Below are positions 33,899 through 41,446 of a DNA stretch of 55,321 nt, piece after piece. How positions within the stretch are numbered: position 1 is the stretch's first letter; each line of letters starts with the position of its first letter. The stretch is from NCBI GenBank assembly GCA_002358875.1, contig DEPS01000076.1, positions 2,486 through 57,806 of the forward strand. The letters run 5' to 3'. This DNA is from Lachnospiraceae bacterium UBA3386 (GTDB taxonomy: Bacteria > Bacillota > Clostridia > Lachnospirales > Lachnospiraceae). The position numbers and the translations under genes are program-made. The notes beneath the pieces were generated by a model. It was not told the DNA's origin, did no database searches, and saw nothing but the letters and a program-made list of their open reading frames with translations.

Positions 33899-34732
33899 AT
33901 GATTGAACTGACTAATGAACCCCTGTACAAACACACAACGGTCCGCCTGGGAGGAATCGCCAGAAGCTACCGGATCCCCGAATCCCTGGAGGAACTCTGC
34001 ACACTTGTCAAAGAGGAGCATCCAAAGTATTATATAGGTGGAGGCTCCAATCTCCTGATAGCGGACCGGGAATTTGACCTTGTGGTTGATCTGCACAGAT
34101 TCAACAATGAGCTGACCCATCTCGGAAAAGGAAGATTCCGCGCCGGCGCTTCCGTGAGGCTCCAGGAACTTATAAACGGCATAAATCAGGCAGGATATGG
34201 CGGGATCGAATATCTTTATTCCGTCCCGGGACTTGTAGGCGGAGCGATCGTCATGAATGCAGGACGTGGAAAAAATTACCACAGGACGATATCGGATTAC
34301 ATTGTGTCCGTCGATGTTCTGCGCGGCGGAAAAACCGTGACGCTTACAAGAAGTGAATGTGCTTTCTCCCACCGCAGCTCCTGCTTTAAAAACAGTGAAG
34401 ACATCGTTCTCGGATGCCTTTTTGATTTTCCCGGGATGACGCAGGAGGAGACAGCGTCCCTCAAAAAAGAAAGACTGGAGCTGTGCAAAAAGAAACAGGA
34501 TACGTCCAGGCCGAATTTTGGTTCGGTCTTTTGCGAAAAAAATGACAGGATCATGCGGTATGTACAGAAGCATGAGACAGGCGGAAAAGTTCATTTTTCC
34601 AAAAAGACGCCAAACTGGATCATCAATGACGGGGGTTCCTTTAAAGAGGCGGTCGGAGCCATAAAGAAAGTTGAGCTCATGCACAGGCTTCTTTTCAGAA
34701 AATGCGTCCGCGAAGTTGTTGTATGGGAATAG
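33899..34732 (+). CDS. MurB-like FAD-dependent oxidoreductase
   Basis: 277 residues; GGAGG precedes the ATG. It matches MurB (UDP-N-acetylenolpyruvoylglucosamine reductase): HTTVRLGGIA, FAD-binding YIGGGSNLLIAD (45-56), SVPGLVGGAIVMNAG (108-122), HRSSCF (Arg159), PNFGSVF with Ser209 in the catalytic-Ser position, and a C-terminal Glu (Glu272) where MurB has its active-site acid. All three active-site groups therefore seem kept. MurB normally sits in cell-wall gene clusters; here it lies between a flippase and a polymerase. It may be a second MurB or act on another enolpyruvyl sugar, for example to make a lactyl ether sugar in the surface polymer. That role is inference. Confidence 0.85.
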   Translation: MIELTNEPLYKHTTVRLGGIARSYRIPESLEELCTLVKEEHPKYYIGGGSNLLIADREFDLVVDLHRFNNELTHLGKGRFRAGASVRLQELINGINQAGYGGIEYLYSVPGLVGGAIVMNAGRGKNYHRTISDYIVSVDVLRGGKTVTLTRSECAFSHRSSCFKNSEDIVLGCLFDFPGMTQEETASLKKERLELCKKKQDTSRPNFGSVFCEKNDRIMRYVQKHETGGKVHFSKKTPNWIINDGGSFKEAVGAIKKVELMHRLLFRKCVREVVVWE

Positions 34733-34745
34733 AGCGGGAAATAAA

Positions 34746-36035
34746 TTGGATAAATATATCTGTATTGATCTATTCGGGAAAAAAGTGAATATCTCCCTTT
34801 TGTGCGCCATTGCGTTTTTATATTTTGGAAGATATTCTCTTTTGTCCTTTGCAAAAACCTTCTCCATCAGCACGGCGCTTGTAGGCGGCTCCATGCTGCT
34901 GCTTTTTGTGGCGGCGCTGGCCGTCTATACAGCATGCAGGCCGGACAATATCTGCTGGGACGGCATTATGCTGGTCCTGTTCATGATTCTGTTCTTTGCA
35001 GTCACCCTCATCCTTCATCCCGAATATATGAACAGATATCTGGATGTGAGGCGTGACGGAAGCTTTGGCAGGGATGCAGTTTTCAAATTCGGAGCAGGCA
35101 TCTATACCTACTATCTGATCCGGCTGTTCCACCGCGAGGGGAAAAAGCTGTACAGGTTCTTCCGTTTCCATGCCTACATCATCCTGTTTTTTGAGATCTG
35201 GGTCATGTTTTTCGCCAGATCCGAGGAATACAACCTGGTGTTCGGCTATAATCTGGAGATGTCGGCCATACTCTTTATGGCCATGTATCTGAGTGAGAAA
35301 AAAAACATCCATCATCTGATCCTGAGCGGAGCGGCCATCATGGCAGCTGTCCTCTACGGTGCCAGAGCCTGTATTATCGGCTATGTCGTTTTTGTGGCTG
35401 TTTATTTTATCTGGAAGAACAGACTGGATAAAAAACAGATATTTCTGACCGTCATGGGACTGATCGCGGCTGTTTCCTTTTTGTCGCCGCCGATCATGGG
35501 AGTCGTTTACAGTATCTTCGCCTCTATGGGATTAAAATCCAGGACCCTCTATCTTCTCGCGTCAGGAAATATCATGGCAGTGGACACTTCGCGCCAGGAT
35601 AAGATATGGCCGATCCTGGTCAAAGCCCTGCAGGAGTCGTCCCTCTTCAAAATGTACGGAGCTTTCGGCGACAGGGTCTTTCTGTCCATGTATTATCCCT
35701 ACTCACACAATCTTTTTCTTGAGATCCTGATGACCTTCGGCAAGGTCTTCGGAGGAGCCTTCATTATCTGGATGTTTGTTCAGCTGATCATTGTGATCAG
35801 GTGCAACAAGGATGAGTACGGGCTGGTGACCATCATCCTCGGTTGTTATTCTCTCTGTAAACTGGTATTTTCAAATACATTCTGGCAGGAGACTTATTTC
35901 TGGTCTTTTCTTGCCATGCTGATCAACTGTGCTCTGCAGCGCCGCAGAGTCAGGAACACAAAGCCGCCGCTGTTCGATGCGGCGGCTCATGAGACTTTCC
36001 AAAACGATCTGCCGGGAGGAAAAAATGATGAATAA
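34746..36035 (+). CDS. O-antigen polymerase-like protein (Wzy)
   Basis: 429 residues from a TTG 14 bases after the MurB-like stop; an ATG at 34671 would overlap that gene by 62 bases and give a non-membrane leader, so it is less likely. About 11 membrane segments. The long outside loop in the C-terminal third (SRQDKIWPILVKALQES and YYPYSHNLFLEILMTFGKVF) fits Wzy polymerases: Arg near a conserved HN-x-x-L pattern. It follows the Wzx and precedes the chain-length protein, overlapping its start by 11 bases, so Wzx, Wzy and a Wzz-like gene are together here. Confidence 0.82.
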   Translation: MDKYICIDLFGKKVNISLLCAIAFLYFGRYSLLSFAKTFSISTALVGGSMLLLFVAALAVYTACRPDNICWDGIMLVLFMILFFAVTLILHPEYMNRYLDVRRDGSFGRDAVFKFGAGIYTYYLIRLFHREGKKLYRFFRFHAYIILFFEIWVMFFARSEEYNLVFGYNLEMSAILFMAMYLSEKKNIHHLILSGAAIMAAVLYGARACIIGYVVFVAVYFIWKNRLDKKQIFLTVMGLIAAVSFLSPPIMGVVYSIFASMGLKSRTLYLLASGNIMAVDTSRQDKIWPILVKALQESSLFKMYGAFGDRVFLSMYYPYSHNLFLEILMTFGKVFGGAFIIWMFVQLIIVIRCNKDEYGLVTIILGCYSLCKLVFSNTFWQETYFWSFLAMLINCALQRRRVRNTKPPLFDAAAHETFQNDLPGGKNDE

Positions 36036-37590
36036 TGAAAATGGAATGATCAGAGAACGCAGGATCAGCCTTACGGACTTTTTGTGGCAGATGCTGGAAC
36101 AGTGGCGCGCGATCCTTGCTCTGGGGCTTGTGATCGGGCTTTTATTCCCGTCCGTCCTTTATGTCCTGGAGATGAAGAACTACCGGGAAAAAACGAGCAC
36201 TCAGGATGAGTCTGAAGACGCCGCGGTAAGGCAGCTGACGCAGGACGATCTCAATTTGCTCAAGACCCTGACTTTTTATTCACTGTGGGAGAGCAAGAGA
36301 GAGTACTATGAAAATTCCTACCTCATGAATGTCGACGGGACAAATGAGAGAAGGCTTGCCATACAGTATTATCTGAAAGCGGATGATCCCCGGACTACGG
36401 ACATATTCTCCATTGCAAATTATTATTCGGGACTGAACTCGGACAATGCATTTATGGAAAAAATGGCCGGTATTATCAAGGTCAGGGATATAAAGTACCT
36501 CAGAGAACTGTTTGTTATTACAGCGTCAAACAGCGAAAAATCTGAGAGCGGCCAGCCCGGCGCCCTGGTCAATGTCGTGGTATTTCTTCCTGACGGGACC
36601 GATTATGAGAAGATCCGGACTGAAGTGACGGAGTATTTTGATTCTCTCAGAAATCTGCTTTCACCTGCTATGGGGGCCTATTCCGTTAATCTTCTGTACT
36701 CTGATGTCATGACTTATAACAACCAGACCAGAATAGACAGCCAGATCGACAGCTTTGTGAAAATGCAGTCAGCGGAGACCAACTATCAGAAAGCATATGA
36801 GGCGCTCAGCGCCCAGGATAAGTCTATTGTTGACGCGCTGGTCGAAAAAGGAAATGTCAGAAAGAAGCTTACAGAGATCCGGACAGGCTTTGGCCAGGAT
36901 GCGCAGTACATTTCGCTGATCGAGAAACAGGCGGAAATGGAGAACGGGGATGGTGCGGAAGAAGACGGCGAGGCCTTCAATCTGGCTGAAGACAGACTGC
37001 TCAAAAAGCCAACTTTCAGGTTCCTCTATGTGATAGTCGGATTTGTACTGAGCGTTTTCCTGTACGGAGGCATTTACTTCTGCTATCTGGTGATCGACGA
37101 TCATCTTAAGGACGAAGAAGACGCCGCCAATCTGACAGGGACCAGATCATATGGTGGTATTTTCCTGTACCCTTATACGACACCCCTTCAGAAATTTATT
37201 CATGATAAAAGGATATATAACAGAAGGCACGGCGTAAAGGGCGGACAGGTGCGATCTGCCGGCCGACTTGCTGACAGGATCGTCTCCAAGGCTGAGCATA
37301 TGGGAACGGATGCGGTCACGATGATCTCTCTTGGAAAATCTTCCGCCGGCATCGACAGGATCCTGGGGCAGCAGGAAAAATACATGCGTGAAGACTGTGG
37401 ACTGCAGGTTCAGCAGATCTCAGCTGCCGGTGGACCGGGCTCCATAAGGGAAGAAGCCTTCAATCATCTTTCCCCTGTCTGCATTGTAGTTCTGTCCGGC
37501 AGGACATCCGTTACAATGCTCACGGAGCTCATCGACCGTCTTCAGGAATACAACGTCCCCGTCCTTGGTTCTATTTTCGTTGAGGCATAA
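36025..37590 (+). CDS. Wzc-like polysaccharide co-polymerase with degenerate kinase domain
   Basis: 521 residues; GGGAGG precedes the paired ATGs at 36025. TM1 lies near 28-48, a long outside domain with helical, coiled-coil-like stretches follows, and TM2 is near 331-354: the layout of Wzz/Wzc chain-length proteins. After TM2 comes a cytoplasmic domain of about 165 residues that ends PVCIVVLSGRTSVTMLTELI and then LQEYNVPVLGSIF, the pattern of the end of BY-type tyrosine kinases. The Walker A site is not intact (SLGKSSAGID instead of a GEGKST-type loop) and no Tyr cluster is present. It probably regulates chain length without kinase activity. A relative lies at the right end of the window. 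Confidence 0.8.
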   Translation: MMNNENGMIRERRISLTDFLWQMLEQWRAILALGLVIGLLFPSVLYVLEMKNYREKTSTQDESEDAAVRQLTQDDLNLLKTLTFYSLWESKREYYENSYLMNVDGTNERRLAIQYYLKADDPRTTDIFSIANYYSGLNSDNAFMEKMAGIIKVRDIKYLRELFVITASNSEKSESGQPGALVNVVVFLPDGTDYEKIRTEVTEYFDSLRNLLSPAMGAYSVNLLYSDVMTYNNQTRIDSQIDSFVKMQSAETNYQKAYEALSAQDKSIVDALVEKGNVRKKLTEIRTGFGQDAQYISLIEKQAEMENGDGAEEDGEAFNLAEDRLLKKPTFRFLYVIVGFVLSVFLYGGIYFCYLVIDDHLKDEEDAANLTGTRSYGGIFLYPYTTPLQKFIHDKRIYNRRHGVKGGQVRSAGRLADRIVSKAEHMGTDAVTMISLGKSSAGIDRILGQQEKYMREDCGLQVQQISAAGGPGSIREEAFNHLSPVCIVVLSGRTSVTMLTELIDRLQEYNVPVLGSIFVEA

Positions 37591-37600
37591 GGACAATATA

Positions 37601-39496
37601 ATGAAAGTTTTTGAAAACCTCAGACCATGGCACGTAAGGAGTTCAGTCCTTCTGGCAGGCCTGTTTACCGTCATTTCCAGCTCGTACGCGGCTCTTTCGG
37701 GAGATACCGGGAGCCGCGTGGCCGCAATGATCCGTACAGGCCTGTTTTTTGCGGCCTATACAGCCTTTCTCATTTTTATTTTCCGGATATCCGATTATCT
37801 TTCCCTCAAAGCGGGACCGGTGCCGGTTAAGCGCGTGCCTGGAAAAACACCCGGCAGTCCGGATTCACCGGACGGCACAGACCCGGGCAGAATAAATGTA
37901 AATACTGATCTGTTTGGGCTGAAGGAAAAGAAACCGCTGTCCGGGTTTTTCTTTTCCTTCTTTACAATACTCTTTTTCTGGGGCGTCTATTACCTGATGT
38001 GTTTTCCCGGCAATATTGAATGGGATACAGGGACCATGATCCTGTATTCTCTGGGTGTCAACCGGACAAATACCAATAATCCATATTTTCAGACTGCCCT
38101 GTTTGGAAGCGTATATCGTCTTGGAAAGCTTATGGGAGACCCGAAGATCGGAATCGGTATCTACTGCTTTGTACAGTTTATATCCTGTATAGCGGTTCTT
38201 TCCTGCCTGCTTTACAGGATCGGAGAAAAGTCCGGTAAAGCCAGGCTTATTCTGACGCTCCTGTACAGTCTTGTACCGGCATTTCCTGTTTACGCAATGA
38301 CTATGGGAAAGGATTCCAATTTTTCTATCGTGATCCTTGCCTGTACAGCGCTTTTCATCGAGATGGTCACAGACCCCGACCTGTTTTTCGGGCATAAAAA
38401 AAAGACTGTCCTTCTGGGAACGGTCATTCTTCTGATCGGACTGATGCGGAATATGGCGGTTTTTGTCCCTGTGACCGCCGTGATCCTGTTCGCCGTGTCT
38501 GTGTACAGAAAAAAGGAGACGGAAGGTTTAACAGTCCTGCCTGATGGAAAAGCTGTGAAACCGCATTTGCGCCGCTCTCGCGGCCAAAATTGCCTGACCC
38601 CCTTGATGCCGCACCGGCCTGCGTCAGGGGTTATAAGGTTTGCCGCGATCCTTTGCGCGGCATCCATTTTTGTGTGCATCCTTTTCCCGAGGCTTCTGGG
38701 CATCCCCGGCAGCAATCTGAGGGAAGCCCTTTCCGTGCCCATCCAGCAGACAGGCTATTATATGAAGGAATATGCCGATGAAGTCACGAAAGGAGAATAC
38801 AAAAAGATCACAGGGATCGTTCCTTACAAATATATTGAAAAATATGATCCCTCTATATCGGACCCCATAAAAACCGGCTTTAAAAGGAAACCGACCTCAA
38901 AGCAGCTTATAAATTATTTCAGGGCCTGGCTTTCCCAGTTCAGAAAACATCCCCTGGCCTACGGGCGGGCCTGGTATCTTCTTACCTACGGATACTATAC
39001 ACCCTACGCGGATCTGAGCAATGTGAAGCGCCATACCTTTATAGGATTCAAGGTTAAAACCGAGGTCTATGATAATTCGGAGCTGACCCCCAACACAAAC
39101 GAATATCTGCGCCTGGCACGAAAGCTCGATCTGATCTCCCTGCGCGTGCCGGTCTATAACGTCTTTACCAAGATCGGCATCTACACATGGATCCTTCTGG
39201 TCGGAATTGCCATCCTTATTCAGAAAAAACAGTATGCCTGGTTCATCTGCTTTTCGCCGGCTGTCATGGTCATCGCGGGATGCCTCTTTTCACCTGTCAA
39301 CGGCTATTACCGCTACGCCCTTCCAATGATCCTGTGCGCCCCCGTTTTGTTTGTAAATGCCCTGTTTCTGGAGAAAAAGCCGGAACCAGCCGGGACCAAA
39401 AAGCGCAGCCGGGAGCCTGCCTCAGGCAGAGGCATCAGAGCTCTCTCTCATAAGGATCCCGAGAGCAGGCCAGAAGATAAACGTGGTCGGAAATAG
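37601..39496 (+). CDS. DUF6020-like membrane protein with in-frame repeat insertion
   Basis: 631 residues, about 12 membrane segments. The first large outside loop has CFPGNIEWDTGTMILY, the acidic motif expected in GT-C-like enzymes, and NPYFQTALFG and MTMGKDSNF are typical of DUF6020 proteins in Firmicutes polysaccharide loci. Function is probably a membrane glycosyltransferase, unproven. Odd: residues about 307-346 are encoded by a copy of the two-hairpin element, in frame, in a loop after a TM ending in basic residues, hence probably cytoplasmic. Its last 75 bases overlap the convergent polymerase/ligase gene. It starts 10 bases after the Wzc-like gene. Confidence 0.72.
   Translation: MKVFENLRPWHVRSSVLLAGLFTVISSSYAALSGDTGSRVAAMIRTGLFFAAYTAFLIFIFRISDYLSLKAGPVPVKRVPGKTPGSPDSPDGTDPGRINVNTDLFGLKEKKPLSGFFFSFFTILFFWGVYYLMCFPGNIEWDTGTMILYSLGVNRTNTNNPYFQTALFGSVYRLGKLMGDPKIGIGIYCFVQFISCIAVLSCLLYRIGEKSGKARLILTLLYSLVPAFPVYAMTMGKDSNFSIVILACTALFIEMVTDPDLFFGHKKKTVLLGTVILLIGLMRNMAVFVPVTAVILFAVSVYRKKETEGLTVLPDGKAVKPHLRRSRGQNCLTPLMPHRPASGVIRFAAILCAASIFVCILFPRLLGIPGSNLREALSVPIQQTGYYMKEYADEVTKGEYKKITGIVPYKYIEKYDPSISDPIKTGFKRKPTSKQLINYFRAWLSQFRKHPLAYGRAWYLLTYGYYTPYADLSNVKRHTFIGFKVKTEVYDNSELTPNTNEYLRLARKLDLISLRVPVYNVFTKIGIYTWILLVGIAILIQKKQYAWFICFSPAVMVIAGCLFSPVNGYYRYALPMILCAPVLFVNALFLEKKPEPAGTKKRSREPASGRGIRALSHKDPESRPEDKRGRK
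38525..38637 (+). repeat. Two-hairpin element, copy C, inside a coding region
   Basis: Arms 38525-38541 and 38546-38562 around TGAT repeat the 17-4-17 geometry of the 29 kb copy, with 12 Watson-Crick pairs and one G-T pair. Two arm positions changed on both sides and still pair (A-T to C-G, T-A to A-T). ACCGCATTTG follows as in the other copies. The second hairpin is larger: CCCCTTGATGC against GCGTCAGGGG. The insert keeps the reading frame open. Confidence 0.78.
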
Positions 39497-41200
39497 ACAG
39501 AAAAACACCTCTCTGTCAAAGACCGCGCAGAAGGCTCCGGTCATGACAATTAAAAAGGAAAATATGAATTCCGCTGACAAAAGCTCTGTCTTCCACAGCT
39601 TAACCAGGACCTGACGTACTGTGGAAAAGATGAAGGCCAGCATAAACAAAACCCCGATAATTCCCGAACTGACGAAGACCATCAGATAGCCGTTATGGGG
39701 ATGGTAGATATATCCCCGTTTATATGCGGCGGGAAGGTATGTTTTGATTTTCGTACAGATAAACATTTCAGAGTGATGTTCCTGGATGTATTTGGAATAG
39801 TTGCCCGGAGACAGCCCGAACAGCCCGATCTCTTTGTAAAGACTAAGATATTCCATCCATATTTTATTGCGGTCATTCATCAGATTTTCGTTAAGATCTG
39901 TCCGGTGTATCTGGACAGAATCAGATTCTGATGATGTGTTTTCCCGTATACTGATCGTTTTGGTCTCATATATCTGTCCGGATTCGGCTTTAGTTTTGTG
40001 TTGGAAAGAGACAGGCGCCGCGTTTAACCTGCGTGGGGCAGAAAGATCAATTGACAAAAGGGCCTGTGTGTCAGGTGAAAGGGATTCTGTGATATCGTCA
40101 GCTCTTTCGGATGTAGAAAGGACCGGCGTTGTTTGAGCCTGTGTGTCGGGGGCAAAATGCATCGGAAGCTGGGAGACAGCCGTTTGTGTCAGGACAAAGG
40201 CCAGGTGAAAAAAAACAAGTGCGATAACACTGTATAAAAGAGAGTGTCTTAAGGATCCTTTTGCCTTTGTACCGTGCTGTATGCAGTACAGACGACGGGC
40301 CAGAAGGAAAACTCCGGTAAAGACACAAAGATAAAAAGGAAATGACGCATTCCTGGTTTCACTTGCAACAATATAGGCAAAAATCGGGATATTAACCGCC
40401 GTTAAGAAAATACGGACGCCTCTTTTATGCGAAGTGAGAAAAAAGTAAAGTCCGATGAGAATCAGCATAACGCCGGGAACAGATCCGGTCTCGGGATAGG
40501 TAAATACTCCGTACAGGCGATGATTGTAAAAACCTCTTCCGGAGAGAAGAAGCGAGGAAGCATAATTGGGACCCTTTTTCCCGATCAAAAGGGAATACTG
40601 TATGAGCGACAGGATGCTCCCTGAACACCATAGAACAGCGGCGATGATATATGTGATCTTAACAGTTTTCCTCAGAAATTTTTTGCTTGAATATAAAAAT
40701 GCGGAATAAAACAGTCCTGCATGAATAAACATCCACAGGATACTGTCCGCGTTGGCGGCAAAGCCGTACTTTGAGTGAATGAAAGAGGCGATCAGGGCAG
40801 ACACACAGATACCGTAGAGAAGAAAACGGTTTCCGCTTCTGATCACATTTCGGTTCCACCCCTGTTCATGCTTTGAAAATGACATGCCGGGTGTATTTTT
40901 AAAGCAGCACATGCTGCCGCCTCTGCTTTTGCAATACAAATTTAAAGCAAGATCAACAAGAAGAAGCAGCGTTCCCGCATGTCTGAGCCAGTCTCTGAAG
41001 CTTTGGAAATTTCCTGAGCCAAAAAAATCTGTAACAGGTACAACGGTGCTCAGGAGTATAAAAATAATACATATGGCAGTATAAACGACCAGGATTTCAG
41101 GCAGAAAACTGCTGAGGACGATAAGAAATTTGGAATCAGACAGCGCTGTAGTATTATTGCGATTCCAGCCTGAAAGCGGTTTTTGACTGTTTTTTTTCAT
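39422..41200 (-). CDS. O-antigen polymerase/ligase-like membrane protein (Wzy/WaaL)
   Basis: 592 residues from the ATG at 41200; a TTG at 41242 would add 14 residues but lacks a better ribosome site. About 11 TMs. The large outside loop (about residues 365-520) is rich in Ser/Thr and charged residues and ends YIYHPHNGYLMVFVSSGIIG, the Wzy_C pattern also seen in the minus-strand gene at 18.7 kb (THNQFLEIALAIGVPA). It has its own promoter and is transcribed against both neighbouring operons, overlapping the 3' end of the DUF6020-like gene by 75 bases. It is probably a second ligase or polymerase; this cannot be decided from sequence. Confidence 0.8.
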   Translation of the reverse strand: MKKNSQKPLSGWNRNNTTALSDSKFLIVLSSFLPEILVVYTAICIIFILLSTVVPVTDFFGSGNFQSFRDWLRHAGTLLLLVDLALNLYCKSRGGSMCCFKNTPGMSFSKHEQGWNRNVIRSGNRFLLYGICVSALIASFIHSKYGFAANADSILWMFIHAGLFYSAFLYSSKKFLRKTVKITYIIAAVLWCSGSILSLIQYSLLIGKKGPNYASSLLLSGRGFYNHRLYGVFTYPETGSVPGVMLILIGLYFFLTSHKRGVRIFLTAVNIPIFAYIVASETRNASFPFYLCVFTGVFLLARRLYCIQHGTKAKGSLRHSLLYSVIALVFFHLAFVLTQTAVSQLPMHFAPDTQAQTTPVLSTSERADDITESLSPDTQALLSIDLSAPRRLNAAPVSFQHKTKAESGQIYETKTISIRENTSSESDSVQIHRTDLNENLMNDRNKIWMEYLSLYKEIGLFGLSPGNYSKYIQEHHSEMFICTKIKTYLPAAYKRGYIYHPHNGYLMVFVSSGIIGVLFMLAFIFSTVRQVLVKLWKTELLSAEFIFSFLIVMTGAFCAVFDREVFFCLFPTTFIFWPALGILMRESSDASA

Positions 41201-41251
41201 ATTAATAAAGTCTCTCTTTGCCGGGGTTAGAATAATGTTCAAAACAATTAT

Positions 41252-41280
41252 ATAATATAATAATGAACAAAGGAATTCAA
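41252..41280 (-). promoter_or_regulatory. Promoter of the second minus-strand polymerase/ligase gene
   Basis: On the minus strand TTGAAT (41280-41275) and TATTAT (41257-41252) are 17 bases apart, about 52 bases before the ATG. The neighbouring AT-rich sequence offers other -10 candidates (TATAAT at 41252-41247) with poorer spacing. Confidence 0.6.
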
Positions 41281-41321
41281 CAAAGACGGACGGTGTGCGA
41301 AGGGGGCAATTTTTGTTGCAG

Positions 41322-41349
41322 TTGCTTTTTGTTCTGTTTATGTTATTAT
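41322..41349 (+). promoter_or_regulatory. Promoter of the right-hand exopolysaccharide operon
   Basis: TTGCTT (41322-41327) is 16 bases from TATTAT (41344-41349), which also has the extended TG (TGTTATTAT). It would start a leader of about 90 bases ahead of the initiating transferase gene, divergent from the minus-strand promoter. Confidence 0.65.
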
Positions 41350-41378
41350 TGTGTGTGAAAAATTATAAAAATGGCAAG

Positions 41379-41402
41379 AACCTGGATCGGCTCCGGGTTT
41401 TT
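41379..41402 (+). terminator. Leader terminator (possible attenuator) before the right-hand operon
   Basis: AACCTGG and CCGGGTT (one T-G pair) form a 7-bp stem around ATCGGCT, followed by five T. It lies downstream of the promoter and upstream of the first gene, so transcription must read through it. Such leaders are known in polysaccharide operons controlled by processive antitermination; no antiterminator gene is in the window. Confidence 0.65.
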
Positions 41403-41446
41403 GAGGGATGGTACCATTTTTGTCAATCACAAGATGGAGAGTGGAA

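Noticed and set aside
34671..34745. Earlier ATG for the polymerase gene at 34.7 kb
   Set aside because: It would overlap the MurB-like gene by 62 bases and add a non-membrane leader; the TTG after the stop fits the family start better.
35929..36024. Earlier start for the Wzc-like protein
   Set aside because: The region codes for the end of the polymerase in another frame; GGGAGG is correctly placed only for the ATG at 36025.
41201..41242. TTG start adding 14 residues to the minus-strand polymerase/ligase
   Set aside because: No better ribosome site, and the ATG at 41200 starts a normal cytoplasmic N-terminus.
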